A stretch of 64,000 bases of DNA from Streptococcus cristatus ATCC 51100 (GCF_000222765.1 NZ_AFUE01000008.1:250501-314500), one strand, 5' to 3'. Counted from the stretch's first letter, positions 1 to 9,823 are shown. A program made the numbers and translations. Notes: generated by a model from the sequence alone, not told the origin.

Positions 1-1
1 T

Positions 2-355
2 AGATTGCATGCTCGCCAACAAGAACTGGCTCAGCATCGAGTGAAATCTAGTGAGAAGGTTACGATTGATGTTCGCTATCCGAAAAAATATGAGGAAGCG
101 ACAGAGGTTGTTGATTTACTTGTGGCGAATGAGAGTATCTTAATTGATTTTCAATATATGACGGAGGTACAAGCAAGACGTTGCTTGGATTATCTTGATG
201 GGGCACGCTATGTTTTGGCTGGGAACTTGAGAAAAGTTGCGAGTACCATGTACTTGCTTACTCCAATCAATGTTGTCGTCAATGTAGAAGATATTCGCCT
301 TCCCAACGATGTGGATCTGAGTGAATACGATTTTGATATGAAACGCAGCAGATAA
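2..355 (+). CDS. sepF: Cell division protein SepF (3' part)
   Basis: This is the C-terminal part of SepF; the reading frame is open through the left edge of the window, so the true start lies outside. SepF is a cytoplasmic protein that polymerises into rings, binds the FtsZ C-terminus and tethers the Z-ring to the membrane. The visible residues form the conserved globular SepF core ([13 protein letters not shown], a LIDFQYM strand, [10 protein letters not shown]). The N-terminal membrane-binding helix is not in the window. It is followed 3 bp later by the YggT-family gene, then ylmH and divIVA, the usual order downstream of ftsA-ftsZ in streptococci. Identification is firm from sequence and context. 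Confidence 0.93.
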   Translation, partial: RLHARQQELAQHRVKSSEKVTIDVRYPKKYEEATEVVDLLVANESILIDFQYMTEVQARRCLDYLDGARYVLAGNLRKVASTMYLLTPINVVVNVEDIRLPNDVDLSEYDFDMKRSR

Positions 356-358
356 TTA

Positions 359-634
359 ATGATTTATTTTATTTTAAAATTAGTTTCTAATCTAATTGAT
401 CTTTACTCCCTTCTCGTCTTCATCTATGCACTCTTGTCTTGGTTCCCTGGAGCTTACCAAACAGCCCTAGGAAGGCTTGTCGGTTCTCTGGTTGAACCAT
501 TTTTGCGTTTATTCCGCAGGTTACCTTTGCAGTTTGGTAGATTAGACTTTACTGTTCTGGTGGCACTTTTTGCCTTGAGAGTGCTTGATACCTTATTTCT
601 ACACTTCCTCGCTTCCTTGTTATTGCTATGGTAA
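359..634 (+). CDS. YggT/YlmG family membrane protein
   Basis: A 91-residue protein with two hydrophobic segments (about residues 3-27 and 65-90) separated by a short basic stretch containing VEPFLRLFRRLP, the hallmark of the YggT/YlmG family. These small integral membrane proteins occur in the sepF-divIVA cluster of Firmicutes and are linked to division or membrane organisation, but their biochemical role is not settled. The gene starts 3 bp after sepF and its stop overlaps the ylmH start (ATGGTAA), so it is almost certainly co-transcribed and translationally coupled. Confidence 0.9.
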   Translation: MIYFILKLVSNLIDLYSLLVFIYALLSWFPGAYQTALGRLVGSLVEPFLRLFRRLPLQFGRLDFTVLVALFALRVLDTLFLHFLASLLLLW

Positions 635-1413
635 ACAATATCTATCAGCATTTTTCTCAGGATGATCAAGATTTTCTGGATAAAAGCATGGAATTGCTTC
701 AAAGAGTAGAAAATCAATATAGCTATGAGACGACTGCTTTTTTGAATCCTCATCAGGTCAATATTCTCAAAAATTTGAGTAAGCAATATGATGTGCAAGT
801 ATTTGCTAGTTCAGATTATTTTCCAAGTGAGTTTGCTAAAGTGTTGATTGCACCTAGCTATTATCAATTAGAACTCGAAGATTTTGATGTGGTCTTGCTA
901 GAGATTACCTATGCAAGTAAGTTCTACAAGGTAACTCATTCACAAATTATGGGAACTCTTTTGCATCAGCTAGGAATTGAGAGGCGGACGTTTGGCGATA
1001 TCATCGTCGTGGATGACCGTGCACAAGTATTTGTGGATAGAAGATTAGAAGAATATTTCATTACGAATGTTTCTAAAATAGCTAAAGTTCCAGTTCGGCT
1101 AAGAAGAGTTGATTTCAAAGATCAGTTACAAGATGCACCGGTGACTAAAACAACAGATGTTTTGGTCTCTAGTCTCAGATTGGATAAGCTGGTAGCGACA
1201 GTCTTTAAATTATCACGTAGTCAAGCTGTGGAACTAATCATGGGGAAGCAGGTAAAGCAGAACTACAGAACCATTGATAACCCTAGTCACCAGCTCTCTC
1301 TGGGGGATTTGATTAGCGTTAGGAAATATGGAAGATTTAAGATTTTAACAGAAAATGGTTTTTCCAAAAACGGGAAGCATAAACTAACAGTTGAATTATT
1401 ACCTAGCAAATAA
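628..1413 (+). CDS. ylmH: YlmH family S4-domain RNA-binding protein
   Basis: A 261-residue cytoplasmic protein. The C-terminal part (about residues 185-245, VLVSSLRLDKLVATVFKLSR through GDLISVRKYGRF) is an S4 RNA-binding fold; the N-terminal two thirds match the YlmH arrangement in the division cluster. YlmH has been tied to ribosome-associated quality control in Firmicutes (family knowledge), so despite its position its work is probably translational. The ATG overlaps the yggT stop, and divIVA follows after 9 bp with a good GGAGGA ribosome site. Length and order are typical. Confidence 0.9.
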   Translation: MVNNIYQHFSQDDQDFLDKSMELLQRVENQYSYETTAFLNPHQVNILKNLSKQYDVQVFASSDYFPSEFAKVLIAPSYYQLELEDFDVVLLEITYASKFYKVTHSQIMGTLLHQLGIERRTFGDIIVVDDRAQVFVDRRLEEYFITNVSKIAKVPVRLRRVDFKDQLQDAPVTKTTDVLVSSLRLDKLVATVFKLSRSQAVELIMGKQVKQNYRTIDNPSHQLSLGDLISVRKYGRFKILTENGFSKNGKHKLTVELLPSK

Positions 1414-1422
1414 GGAGGAAAT

Positions 1423-2208
1423 ATGGCACTAACATCATTAGATATTAGAGATAAAGCTTTTTCGACCAAATTTAGAGGGTATGATATTGATGAAGTTGAA
1501 GAATTTCTTGATATCATTGTCAATGATTATGAGGAGCTAATCCGCGAGAATCATGAGAAAGAAGCAAAAATCCGCAATCTTGAAGAGCGCCTAATTTATT
1601 TTGATGAAATGAAAGATTCGCTTAGTCAGTCCGTTTTGATTGCGCAAGACACAGCAGAGCGGGTCAAACAAGCAGCGCAAGAACGTTCCGGAAATATTGT
1701 GCAGCAAGCAGAGCAAGATGCGCAACGCTTGTTAGATAGAGCCAAGTATAAGGCTAATGATATTCTTCGTCAGGCAACAGACAATGCTAAGAGAGTGGCT
1801 GTTGAAACAGAAGAATTGAAAAATAAAACGCGTGTCTTCCATCAACGTCTTAAATCGACAATTGAAAGTCAGCTAAGTATTGTTGATTCTCAAGATTGGG
1901 AAGACATTCTTCGCCCGACTGCTACCTATCTTCAAACTAGTGATGAAGCCTTTAAAATGGTAGTTGAAGAAGCGCTTGGAGAAAAAGTCGAGCTAGAGGA
2001 AGAAGTGGATGTTACGCGCCAATTCTCACCTGAAGAATTAGCTGAATTGCAAGAACGAATTGAGCAAGCAAATCGAGATTTGGCAGAAACACAGACTCTT
2101 CAGACTATAGATGAAGAGCTGATCCAAGCACAACAGAAAGAAATTTTAGAATCTGGAGAACTTTCAGATTTGGATGAAGATTCTAAAGTTCAAGTAGATC
2201 TTTTATAA
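1423..2208 (+). CDS. divIVA: Cell division initiation protein DivIVA
   Basis: A 261-residue coiled-coil protein. The N-terminal DivIVA module is clear (residues 1-50: DIRDKAFSTKFRGYDIDEVEEF), with the aromatic/basic tip thought to insert into curved membrane. Long coiled-coil segments follow (about 30-165), then an acidic C-terminal tail. DivIVA marks septa and poles and recruits partners for division and peripheral wall synthesis. It is preceded by GGAGGA at good spacing and closes the division cluster; the next sequence is the ileS T-box leader. A second, shorter DivIVA-like protein lies at 31551-32399, inside the aSec locus. Confidence 0.96.
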   Translation: MALTSLDIRDKAFSTKFRGYDIDEVEEFLDIIVNDYEELIRENHEKEAKIRNLEERLIYFDEMKDSLSQSVLIAQDTAERVKQAAQERSGNIVQQAEQDAQRLLDRAKYKANDILRQATDNAKRVAVETEELKNKTRVFHQRLKSTIESQLSIVDSQDWEDILRPTATYLQTSDEAFKMVVEEALGEKVELEEEVDVTRQFSPEELAELQERIEQANRDLAETQTLQTIDEELIQAQQKEILESGELSDLDEDSKVQVDLL

Positions 2209-2214
2209 GTGCAG

Positions 2215-2430
2215 AAACACAAGGCAAATAAAATATTTTCAGCGAGCAGGTGGTGGTGAGAGACCTGTAATCCCTTTTGTTTGATTTATCATTCTGCTTC
2301 ATCGTTTCTGAATCGAGTAAGAAACGACGTCTGCCTACGTTACAGGCTAAGAGGGACAGGTTTTTTCCTGTCTAAACAAAGGTGGTACCACGAATTTTCG
2401 TCCTTTCGGAGAAGTTTGTGGTTTTTTATT
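2215..2430 (+). promoter_or_regulatory. T-box leader of ileS
   Basis: The 250-bp gap before ileS holds a T-box riboswitch. The conserved T-box AGGTGGTACCACG is at 2380-2392. Downstream, ACCACGAA (2387-2394) can pair with TTTGTGGT (2415-2422) followed by a T run, forming the competing terminator. Upstream GC-rich stems (from about 2240) fit stem I. Uncharged tRNA-Ile should favour antitermination and ileS expression. The specifier codon was not located with certainty. Confidence 0.9.
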
Positions 2431-2460
2431 TTGAAAATTATAATGGAATAAGGAGACTAA

Positions 2461-5253
2461 ATGAAACTCAAAGAAACCCTGAATCTTGGGAAAACTGCAT
2501 TTCCAATGCGTGCTGGCTTGCCAAATAAAGAACCAATCTGGCAAAAAGAATGGGAAGAAGCAAAACTTTACCAACGTCGTCAAGAATTAAACCAAGGGAA
2601 ACCGCATTTCATCTTGCATGATGGACCTCCATATGCAAACGGAAATATCCACGTTGGACACGCGATGAACAAGATTTCTAAAGATATTATTGTTCGTTCA
2701 AAATCAATGTCAGGATTTTATGCGCCTTACATCCCAGGTTGGGATACACATGGTCTGCCAATCGAGCAAGTATTGGCAAAACAGGGTGTTAAACGCAAAG
2801 AAATGGACTTGGTTGAGTACTTGAAACTTTGCCGTGAGTATGCTCTTTCTCAAGTAGATAAGCAACGAGAAGACTTTAAACGTTTGGGTGTTTCTGGTGA
2901 CTGGGAAAATCCTTATGTGACCTTGACTCCGGACTATGAAGCGGCTCAAATCCGTGTCTTTGGTGAAATGGCTAAGAAAGGCTATATCTACCGTGGTGCC
3001 AAGCCAGTTTACTGGTCATGGTCTTCTGAGTCAGCCCTGGCTGAAGCGGAAATTGAATACCATGACTTGCTTTCAACTTCCCTTTATTATGCCAATCCAG
3101 TTAAAGATGGGAAAGGTGTTCTAGATACAGACACCTATATTGTCGTATGGACAACGACTCCATTTACCATCACAGCTTCTCGTGGATTGACAGTTGGAGC
3201 AGATATTGACTACGTAGTCGTACAACCTGCTGGCGAAGCTCGTAAGTTTGTGATTGCTGCAGAATTGTTGAACAGCTTGTCTGAGAAATTTGGCTGGGTT
3301 GATGTTCAAGTTTTGGCGACCTACCGTGGTCAAGAATTGAACCACATCGTGACAAAGCACCCATGGGATACAGCAGTAGATGAGTTGGTGATCCTTGGTG
3401 ACCACGTTACGACAGACTCTGGTACAGGTATCGTCCATACAGCGCCTGGTTTTGGTGAGGATGACTACAATGTTGGTGTTGCCAACGGTCTTGAAGTTGC
3501 TGTAACAGTTAACGAACGCGGGATTATGATGGCCAATGCAGGTGCTGAGTTCGAAGGTCAATTCTACGACAAGGTTGTACCAACTGTTATCGAGAAACTT
3601 GGTAATCTTCTTCTTGCTCAAGAAGAAATTTCTCACTCATATCCATTTGACTGGCGTACGAAAAAACCAATCATCTGGCGTGCAGTTCCACAATGGTTTG
3701 CTTCTGTATCTAAATTCCGCCAAGAAATCTTAGACGAAATTGAAAAAGTGAAATTCCACTCAGAATGGGGTAAAGTTCGTCTTTACAACATGATTCGTGA
3801 TCGTGGCGACTGGGTTATCTCTCGTCAACGTGCTTGGGGAGTTCCGCTTCCTATCTTCTACGCAGAAGACGGCACACCAATCATGACAGCTGAGACCATT
3901 GAACATGTGGCTCAACTCTTTGAAGAGCATGGCTCTATTGTCTGGTGGGAACGTGATGCCAAAGACCTCTTGCCAGAAGGATTTACACATCCAGGTTCAC
4001 CAAATAGCGAGTTTAAGAAAGAAACGGATATCATGGACGTATGGTTTGACTCAGGTTCATCATGGAATGGAGTAGTGGTCAACCGTCCAGAACTCCAATA
4101 CCCAGCTGACCTCTACCTTGAAGGTTCTGACCAATACCGTGGTTGGTTCAACTCTTCACTCATCACATCTGTTGCCAACCATGGCGTAGCACCATACAAA
4201 CAAATCTTATCACAAGGATTTGCTCTTGATGGTAAGGGTGAGAAGATGTCTAAATCTCTTGGAAATACCATTGCTCCAAGCGATGTTGAAAAACAATTCG
4301 GCGCTGAAATTTTGCGTCTTTGGGTAACAAGTGTTGATTCAAGCAACGACGTGCGTATCTCTGTGGATATCTTGAGCCAAGTTTCTGAAACTTACCGTAA
4401 GATCCGTAACACCCTTCGTTTCTTGATTGCCAATACATCTGACTTTAACCCAGCGCAGGACGCAGTCGCTTACGATGAGCTTCGTTCTGTTGATAAGTAC
4501 ATGACTATTCGCTTTAACCAGCTTGTCAAGACCATTCGTGATGCTTATGCTGATTTTGAATTTTTGACAATCTACAAGGCATTGGTGAACTTTATCAACG
4601 TTGACTTGTCAGCCTTCTATCTTGACTTCGCTAAAGACGTTGTCTACATCGAAGGTGCGAAATCATTTGAACGTCGCCAAATGCAGACTGTCTTCTATGA
4701 CATTCTTGTCAAAATCACCAAACTCTTGACACCAATCCTTCCTCACACAGCGGAAGAAATCTGGTCATATCTTGAGTTTGAAGCTGAAGACTTTGTTCAG
4801 TTGTCAGAATTGCCAGAAGCTCAAACATTTGCTAACCAGGAAGAAATCTTGGATACCTGGGCAGCTTTCATGGACTTCCGTGGACAAGCTCAAAAAGCTC
4901 TGGAAGAAGCTCGTAATGCCAAAGTGATCGGTAAATCACTTGAAGCTCACTTGACTGTTTATCCTAATGAAATCGTGAAAACTCTTCTCGGAGCAGTGGA
5001 TAGCAATGTAGCTCAACTTTTGATCGTGTCAGAATTGACCATCGCAGAAGGAGCAGCTCCAGAAGGCGCAGTTAGCTTTGAGGATGTTGCCTTCACAGTT
5101 GAACGCGCTGCAGGTGAAGTATGTGACCGTTGCCGTCGTATCGATCCAACTACTGCAGACCGTAGCTACCATGCAGTTATTTGTGACCACTGTGCAAGCA
5201 TCGTAGAAGAAAACTTTGCGGATGCAGTTGCAGAAGGATTTGAAGAAAAATAA
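2461..5253 (+). CDS. ileS: Isoleucyl-tRNA synthetase
   Basis: A 930-residue class I aminoacyl-tRNA synthetase that charges tRNA-Ile. The HIGH-type motif appears as [10 protein letters not shown] near residue 63, the KMSKS motif as [11 protein letters not shown] near residue 596, the editing (CP1) domain with WTTTPFT lies between, and the C-terminal zinc-binding pair CDRC...CDHC is at about residues 884-907. Length is standard for bacterial IleRS with a C-terminal Zn domain. AAGGAG lies just before the ATG. Control is by the T-box immediately upstream; a strong terminator follows the stop. Confidence 0.98.
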   Translation: MKLKETLNLGKTAFPMRAGLPNKEPIWQKEWEEAKLYQRRQELNQGKPHFILHDGPPYANGNIHVGHAMNKISKDIIVRSKSMSGFYAPYIPGWDTHGLPIEQVLAKQGVKRKEMDLVEYLKLCREYALSQVDKQREDFKRLGVSGDWENPYVTLTPDYEAAQIRVFGEMAKKGYIYRGAKPVYWSWSSESALAEAEIEYHDLLSTSLYYANPVKDGKGVLDTDTYIVVWTTTPFTITASRGLTVGADIDYVVVQPAGEARKFVIAAELLNSLSEKFGWVDVQVLATYRGQELNHIVTKHPWDTAVDELVILGDHVTTDSGTGIVHTAPGFGEDDYNVGVANGLEVAVTVNERGIMMANAGAEFEGQFYDKVVPTVIEKLGNLLLAQEEISHSYPFDWRTKKPIIWRAVPQWFASVSKFRQEILDEIEKVKFHSEWGKVRLYNMIRDRGDWVISRQRAWGVPLPIFYAEDGTPIMTAETIEHVAQLFEEHGSIVWWERDAKDLLPEGFTHPGSPNSEFKKETDIMDVWFDSGSSWNGVVVNRPELQYPADLYLEGSDQYRGWFNSSLITSVANHGVAPYKQILSQGFALDGKGEKMSKSLGNTIAPSDVEKQFGAEILRLWVTSVDSSNDVRISVDILSQVSETYRKIRNTLRFLIANTSDFNPAQDAVAYDELRSVDKYMTIRFNQLVKTIRDAYADFEFLTIYKALVNFINVDLSAFYLDFAKDVVYIEGAKSFERRQMQTVFYDILVKITKLLTPILPHTAEEIWSYLEFEAEDFVQLSELPEAQTFANQEEILDTWAAFMDFRGQAQKALEEARNAKVIGKSLEAHLTVYPNEIVKTLLGAVDSNVAQLLIVSELTIAEGAAPEGAVSFEDVAFTVERAAGEVCDRCRRIDPTTADRSYHAVICDHCASIVEENFADAVAEGFEEK

Positions 5254-5299
5254 TCCAGTCTAACATGAATAGGTTTGACTGATGGCTAGTAGAAGAAGT

Positions 5300-5326
5300 C
5301 CCGTCTCAACTGAGGCGGGCTTTTTT
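5300..5326 (+). terminator. Rho-independent terminator after ileS
   Basis: CCCGTCTCA and TGAGGCGGG form a 9-bp stem (one G-T pair) with a 2-3 nt loop, followed by TTTTTT. Placed about 50 bp after the ileS stop. Confidence 0.92.
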
Positions 5327-5384
5327 ACTTGAGAACTAAGGGGCTAAGCTTCCTTGTGAAAGCTGAAAAAATAAGTTCAAACTC

Positions 5385-5413
5385 TTGACAGGCTAGTATA
5401 AGTTATTTATGAT
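5385..5413 (+). promoter_or_regulatory. SigA promoter of NUDIX gene
   Basis: TTGACA at 5385-5390 and TATGAT at 5408-5413 are separated by 17 bp, an almost perfect housekeeping promoter just before the NUDIX hydrolase gene. Confidence 0.88.
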
Positions 5414-5446
5414 AGTAGTAAAGATTAGAAGGAATGAGGAAAGATA

Positions 5447-5890
5447 ATGACCCATCCAGTTTTTGGAGTTCATGAGGAAAATGTCGAGTATGTGACACGC
5501 TATGGAGTTTACGCAGTGATTCCGGATGAAAAGAAAGAAAATATCATTTTGGTACAGGCACCTAATGGTGCGTGGTTTCTTCCTGGAGGACAAATGGAAG
5601 AAGGAGAGGACCAGCTGGCTACTCTCGAGCGGGAATTGCTGGAAGAGCTTGGCTTTAGCATCCAAGTAGGAGATTACTTTGGCCAGGCGGACGAGTATTT
5701 TTATTCTCGCCATCGGGACACGCATTTCTATAATCCTGCCTATATTTACGAAGCCCTTTCTTATCAAGAAGTGGAGAAGCCACTGGAAGACTTTAATAAT
5801 CTAGCATGGTTTCCTGTAGATCTTGCAATAGAAAAATTGAAACGTGGCAGCCATAAATGGGGAATTGAGCAGTGGAAGCGCAAATATTAG
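5447..5890 (+). CDS. NUDIX hydrolase (MutT-like)
   Basis: A 147-residue cytoplasmic hydrolase of nucleoside diphosphate-linked substrates. The full NUDIX box, G-x5-E-x7-R-E-U-x-E-E-x-G-U, is present around residues 45-68 (GGQMEEGE through RELLEELGF), giving the metal-binding and catalytic glutamates. Substrate cannot be read from sequence; oxidised nucleotides, Ap(n)A or sugar nucleotides are all possible. It is a single-gene unit with its own strong promoter and lies between ileS and the DUF1827 gene. Confidence 0.9.
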   Translation: MTHPVFGVHEENVEYVTRYGVYAVIPDEKKENIILVQAPNGAWFLPGGQMEEGEDQLATLERELLEELGFSIQVGDYFGQADEYFYSRHRDTHFYNPAYIYEALSYQEVEKPLEDFNNLAWFPVDLAIEKLKRGSHKWGIEQWKRKY

Positions 5891-5937
5891 AATAACTAAC
5901 CTGCTATATGTAAAATGATATAAATTACAGGTAATCG

Positions 5938-5966
5938 TTCACAATTCCTGAAAAACGTGTTATAAT
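5938..5966 (+). promoter_or_regulatory. SigA promoter of DUF1827 gene
   Basis: TTCACA (5938-5943) and TATAAT (5961-5966) with 17 bp spacing, about 30 bp before the start codon of the next gene. Confidence 0.85.
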
Positions 5967-5998
5967 AATAGCGACGATTTAAGGTAGGAGGCAAATGA

Positions 5999-6301
5999 AT
6001 GAAGCTTATAAATACGACGAATACCCACGCAGAATTAGTAAAAAATCAGTTGGAAAGCACAGACGCAACGCTTGTAGAAGTTTATTCTGCGGGCAATAGT
6101 GATGTTATTTTCACAGAGGCTCCTAGCCATTACGAAATTCTCATTTCAAATAAGCATCGTGCGATACGAGAGCAAGAAATTGAAAAAATTAGAGAATTCT
6201 TTTTGAAACGAAAAATTGACCAAAAGAATATTGACGCCTCTGCCATTCGGACGATCTATGCCAATAGTTTGATTGAGATTTCAATCCCGATTAAGGGCTA
6301 A
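5999..6301 (+). CDS. DUF1827 family protein
   Basis: A 100-residue soluble protein matching, from memory of the family, the DUF1827 proteins of streptococci and enterococci. It starts MKLINTTNTHAELVKNQL, contains a charged helix (IREQEIEKIREFF) and ends in a beta-rich segment (SLIEISIPIKG). There is no signal peptide or membrane segment. Function is unknown. It is monocistronic, with its own promoter, an AGGAGG ribosome site, and a strong terminator about 70 bp after the stop. Confidence 0.75.
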   Translation: MKLINTTNTHAELVKNQLESTDATLVEVYSAGNSDVIFTEAPSHYEILISNKHRAIREQEIEKIREFFLKRKIDQKNIDASAIRTIYANSLIEISIPIKG

Positions 6302-6372
6302 TCATCTGCTTAAGATTTTAAACTTTTATAGTATTATCAATTGATCATCTGCTTCCTGATGGAAGTGATATC

Positions 6373-6426
6373 AAAAATCACTTGAAAGACTTTGCTTTTC
6401 AGCTCTTGCTTTCAGGTGATTTTTTA
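6373..6426 (+). terminator. Terminator after DUF1827 gene
   Basis: AAAATCACTTGAAAG pairs with CTTTCAGGTGATTTTT across a loop of about 20 nt, ending in a T-rich run. The rest of the 6302-6574 gap shows only AT-rich promoter-like sequence for the next gene. Confidence 0.85.
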
Positions 6427-6574
6427 TTTGTCTGATTTAGATTTTGATGGCGAGATCTTTTCTGACTAGCCAAGTTCTTCGAACTTAATAATGTTTTCGT
6501 TTTTCTACTTGATTTTATGAAATCACCTTTATTTTATGATAAATTATGGTAAAATAACTTGGAGGAGAGTAAAG

Positions 6575-7699
6575 ATGTTTCATAAAAGTAAGTTAATGTT
6601 TTGGACCAGTGAAGTCTTGCTGCTGACGATTATCTTTTTTATCTGGCGCCAGATGGGAGATATGATTACGCCGGTGGTGAGCGTTATCAATACGATTTTA
6701 ATTCCTTTTGTTATGGGAGGATTTCTCTACTATATCACAAATCCTTTGGTGACACTGCTCGAAAAAAAGTTGAAAATCAATCGAATTTTTGGGATTTTAA
6801 TCACTCTTCTCCTACTGTTTGGCCTAGTGACAGTCGGAGTAATCTACCTCTTGCCAATTTTGATCAACCAGCTGTCCAGCTTGATCAACTCGACGCAGAA
6901 TCTCTATTGGGAAATCCAGAGTTTTGTCAATCAATTATCCAAAAATCCTTTATTTAAGAGTTTAAATATTCAGTCTACTATCCAGCAGCTTAACCTGTCC
7001 TATGTAGATATTCTACAAAATATTCTAAATAGTGTTACCAATAGTCTGGGTAGTGTGGTGTCTGCTGTCATCAACACCCTCATGATTCTCATCATGACGC
7101 CGATTTTTTTGGTCTACTTCCTAATGGATGGACACAAGCTTTTGCCTATGTTGGAGCGGACAGTTCTCAAGCGCGATAAACTCAATATATCAACTCTCTT
7201 GACCAATCTCAATGCGACCGTTGCCCGTTATATCAGTGGTATTTCGATAGATGCCTTGCTGATTGGGACCTTAGCTTATATTGGTTACAGTGTTATTGGA
7301 CTCAAGTATGCTTTGGTCTTTGCGATTTTTTCAGCTTTGGCTAACTTGATCCCTTATGTAGGTCCTAGTATCGGCTTAATTCCCATGTTGATCACCTACT
7401 TTTTTACCGACCCTCATAAAATGCTGGAAGCCTTGATCTATATGTTGATCATCCAGCAGATTGATGGGAATATCCTCTATCCTCGTATTGTTGGGAGCGT
7501 TATGAAGGTGCACCCTATTACGATTATGGTTCTCTTGCTTCTTTCAAGTAATATCTATGGTATTATGGGCATGATTGTAGCGATTCCGACCTACTCTATC
7601 CTCAAGGAAATCGTGAAATTCCTCGCCAATCTTTATGATAATCACAAAGAAGCTCAGCAGCAAAAGAAGAATGAAGAATTTGGTATTATAAAAAAATAG
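6575..7699 (+). CDS. AI-2E family transporter / permease
   Basis: A 374-residue integral membrane protein of the AI-2E (YdiK/PerM/TqsA) family. Hydrophobic helices cluster at the N-terminus (about 7-30, 37-65, 70-95), followed by an extracytoplasmic or amphipathic region and a second helix block with the family motifs ALVFAIFSALANLIPYVGP and QQIDGNILYPRIVGS. Members export varied small molecules or act as cation antiporters; the substrate here is unknown. The start at 6575 is chosen over an in-frame ATG 39 bp upstream because GGAGGAG sits 7 bp before it. An intergenic repeat begins right after the stop. Confidence 0.85.
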   Translation: MFHKSKLMFWTSEVLLLTIIFFIWRQMGDMITPVVSVINTILIPFVMGGFLYYITNPLVTLLEKKLKINRIFGILITLLLLFGLVTVGVIYLLPILINQLSSLINSTQNLYWEIQSFVNQLSKNPLFKSLNIQSTIQQLNLSYVDILQNILNSVTNSLGSVVSAVINTLMILIMTPIFLVYFLMDGHKLLPMLERTVLKRDKLNISTLLTNLNATVARYISGISIDALLIGTLAYIGYSVIGLKYALVFAIFSALANLIPYVGPSIGLIPMLITYFFTDPHKMLEALIYMLIIQQIDGNILYPRIVGSVMKVHPITIMVLLLLSSNIYGIMGMIVAIPTYSILKEIVKFLANLYDNHKEAQQQKKNEEFGIIKK

Positions 7700-7700
7700 G

Positions 7701-7850
7701 AGAGTGGGACAGAAATCGGTAATTCGTTAGAATTCGATTTCGTCGTCTCACCTCCGCACAGTTGAGTAGGGCTGTAAAAGCTGATGAAATCAGCGTAGTA
7801 GAGCCCACTCAACCACTGCGTCTTGCTAGACAATCCAAAAACAATTGAGG
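7701..7850 (-). repeat. Dispersed intergenic multi-hairpin repeat, copy 1 (shortened)
   Basis: This stretch is the reverse complement of the 175-bp repeats at 17270-17444 and 51409-51583, sharing the landmark GAGTGGGACAGAAATCGG and the long central part. It lacks the far terminal hairpin seen in the other copies; there it runs directly into a different element with inverted ends (7849-8010). No coding capacity. It contains an imperfect stem (AGTTGAGTAGGGCT with AGCCCACTCAACC) enclosing GCTGATGAAATCAGC. Confidence 0.85.
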
Positions 7851-8010
7851 AGTCTGGGACAAAAAGATTTTAATTTTTAAAAATCTTAATTATTAAGCCC
7901 TTCAAATCTATTATTAAATGCAAAAAGCGAACAAAGCAGAATTCTGATTACCAGAAAACTAGTTTTGTCCGCTTTTTATATTTGATTTCGGACTTTTGTC
8001 CCAAACTCTT
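7849..8010. repeat. Element with terminal inverted repeats (MITE-like)
   Basis: About 160 bp bounded by AGTCTGGGACAAAA and its near-complement TTTTGTCCCAAACT, with an inner inverted pair (AAAAAGCGAACAAA and TTTGTCCGCTTTTT). It ends in a T run, so it can also serve as a terminator. It is non-coding, AT-rich, and abuts the truncated end of the repeat at 7701-7850. Together the two elements fill the 386-bp gap before pckA. Confidence 0.7.
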
Positions 8011-8086
8011 TTTTACTGCATTTTTCATGGTTCATCATTGGATATTTATGCTAAAATAATAGTAATAGCATAAAGGAGGTATCGTT

Positions 8087-9733
8087 ATGGTAACACGTCG
8101 TAAATTTTCTCCGCAAGAAATAAGAAAAGATTCTTCTTATTTTTCGCCCTTGAAGACCATTGTAGAGACAGCCTTTTATGAGAATCAGGTGCAGGCAATC
8201 AAGACCGTAGAAGAGGCCTATCAACTGGCCTCGGTAGCTGCTGGAACGGTTGTGCTGGACATGCCAGTGATTCATACTAAGGAGCTGGGACTTCCTTCTT
8301 ATGCCCGCGTTTTATTAACTAACTCGGGGGCTGTTGTCGGCCGAACTGCCAAGGCTAGACGAATTTATGGCAGAGATCGTCAGGAAGATGAGCACTTGCT
8401 GTTTCTGGTTCGTAGTGCTGTTTATCAGGCACATCAGAGGACCTTTTATAAGGCAGATGCAGTCGTAGGGCTGGATGAGGACTTCATGGTTTGCGCCCAT
8501 CTGATGGTGCCTCAGGAAGAAATCAATAATCTCTATTCTTGGCTCTTGAATTTCCAGATTTTGGACGAGGAATTTAAGAACCGCTTACGAGCTTCTAAAA
8601 AGTACGAGGAAAATGATATCTTTGTCTTTTTTGACCCTAAATGGAAGCATCCAGACTATCCAGAAGGTTTGGTTTACTTTGATACCAATCATAATTGCGC
8701 TGTTATTCTGGGCTTAAATTATTTCGGGGAGCTGAAAAAGGCAACCTTGACTTTGGCTTGGGGAACGGCTGCTAGAAATGGCTATGTTGCCTGCCACGGA
8801 GGTCTGAAAATCTTCAAGCAGAAGACGGAAAAAGAAGACTATGTTGCATCTTTCTTTGGGCTATCAGGCTCAGGAAAATCTACATTGACGCATGCTAAAC
8901 ATGACCATAAATATGACATTAAGGTTCTCCATGACGATGCCTTCATTATCTCGGTCAAGGATGGCTCCTCTATTGCCCTCGAACCGTCTTACTTTGACAA
9001 GACCAATGACTATCCTACAGGTCATAGTGAGCAGGATTTCTTTGTCACCGTGCAGAACTGTGGAGTGACGCTGGATGAAAATGGGCGGAAAAAGCTAGTA
9101 ACAGAGGACATCCGTAACGGGAATGGACGGACTGTCAAATCGCGCTTTGCGACTCCAAATCGAGTAGACAGAATTGATGAGCCCATCAACGCTATCTTCT
9201 GGATTATGAAAGATGACTCTCTGCCGCCTCTGGTTAAGATCAATGATCCGCTGATGGCTTCCACAATGGGCTGCACCCTGATGACCAAGCGCTCCAATGC
9301 CGAGAATGTCACTGGCTTGCACGAAGACCTGGTTATTGAGCCTTATGCCAATCCTTTCCGAGTCTATCCATTGGTGGAAGATTATCGGAAATTCCGTCGT
9401 TTATTTGAGTCAGGGGTCGCTTGCTACATTATCAATACTGGTTTTTATATGGGCAAGGGTATATCAAAGGAAGTATCTTTAGATATTATCGAGCAGATTG
9501 TAGAGGGAAGGGCTCAATTTAAGCCTTTTGGTCCTTTGGAAGGTTTTGAATACTTGGATTATAAGGGCTATGCTGTTCCAAACTTTGACGACAAATACAG
9601 ACAGCTCATTCGTGAAAGAATGCAGGTTCGTTTAAACTTTCTATTGGCCTTTAATCAGAAATATCCCAAGACAGCCCTGCCTGTTGGAGCTATTTCCCGG
9701 CTAGAAAAAGTCTTGCAGGACTTAGAGGATTAA
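8087..9733 (+). CDS. pckA: Phosphoenolpyruvate carboxykinase (ATP-type, divergent)
   Basis: A 548-residue cytoplasmic enzyme expected to interconvert oxaloacetate plus ATP with PEP, CO2 and ADP, the first committed step of gluconeogenesis. The nucleotide-binding P-loop reads FFGLSGSGKSTL (about residues 266-277), slightly different from the classical GLSGTGKT. It is followed by the metal-binding acidic motif LHDDAF (canonical IGDDE) and by NGNGRTVKSRF. The protein is more divergent than Enterobacteriaceae or Bacillus PckA, so the exact substrate is family-level inference. Start is supported by AAAGGAGGT 7 bp upstream. Most streptococci lack gluconeogenesis, but S. sanguinis-like species are reported to carry it, which fits the species guess. 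Confidence 0.8.
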   Translation: MVTRRKFSPQEIRKDSSYFSPLKTIVETAFYENQVQAIKTVEEAYQLASVAAGTVVLDMPVIHTKELGLPSYARVLLTNSGAVVGRTAKARRIYGRDRQEDEHLLFLVRSAVYQAHQRTFYKADAVVGLDEDFMVCAHLMVPQEEINNLYSWLLNFQILDEEFKNRLRASKKYEENDIFVFFDPKWKHPDYPEGLVYFDTNHNCAVILGLNYFGELKKATLTLAWGTAARNGYVACHGGLKIFKQKTEKEDYVASFFGLSGSGKSTLTHAKHDHKYDIKVLHDDAFIISVKDGSSIALEPSYFDKTNDYPTGHSEQDFFVTVQNCGVTLDENGRKKLVTEDIRNGNGRTVKSRFATPNRVDRIDEPINAIFWIMKDDSLPPLVKINDPLMASTMGCTLMTKRSNAENVTGLHEDLVIEPYANPFRVYPLVEDYRKFRRLFESGVACYIINTGFYMGKGISKEVSLDIIEQIVEGRAQFKPFGPLEGFEYLDYKGYAVPNFDDKYRQLIRERMQVRLNFLLAFNQKYPKTALPVGAISRLEKVLQDLED

Positions 9734-9823
9734 TCTGCAAAACGCTTTCCTATAAATCCTTGTGCACGAATCCCAAAAATATGTTATAATCAAAGATGAT
9801 TATAATTTTTAGGAGAAGAATCC

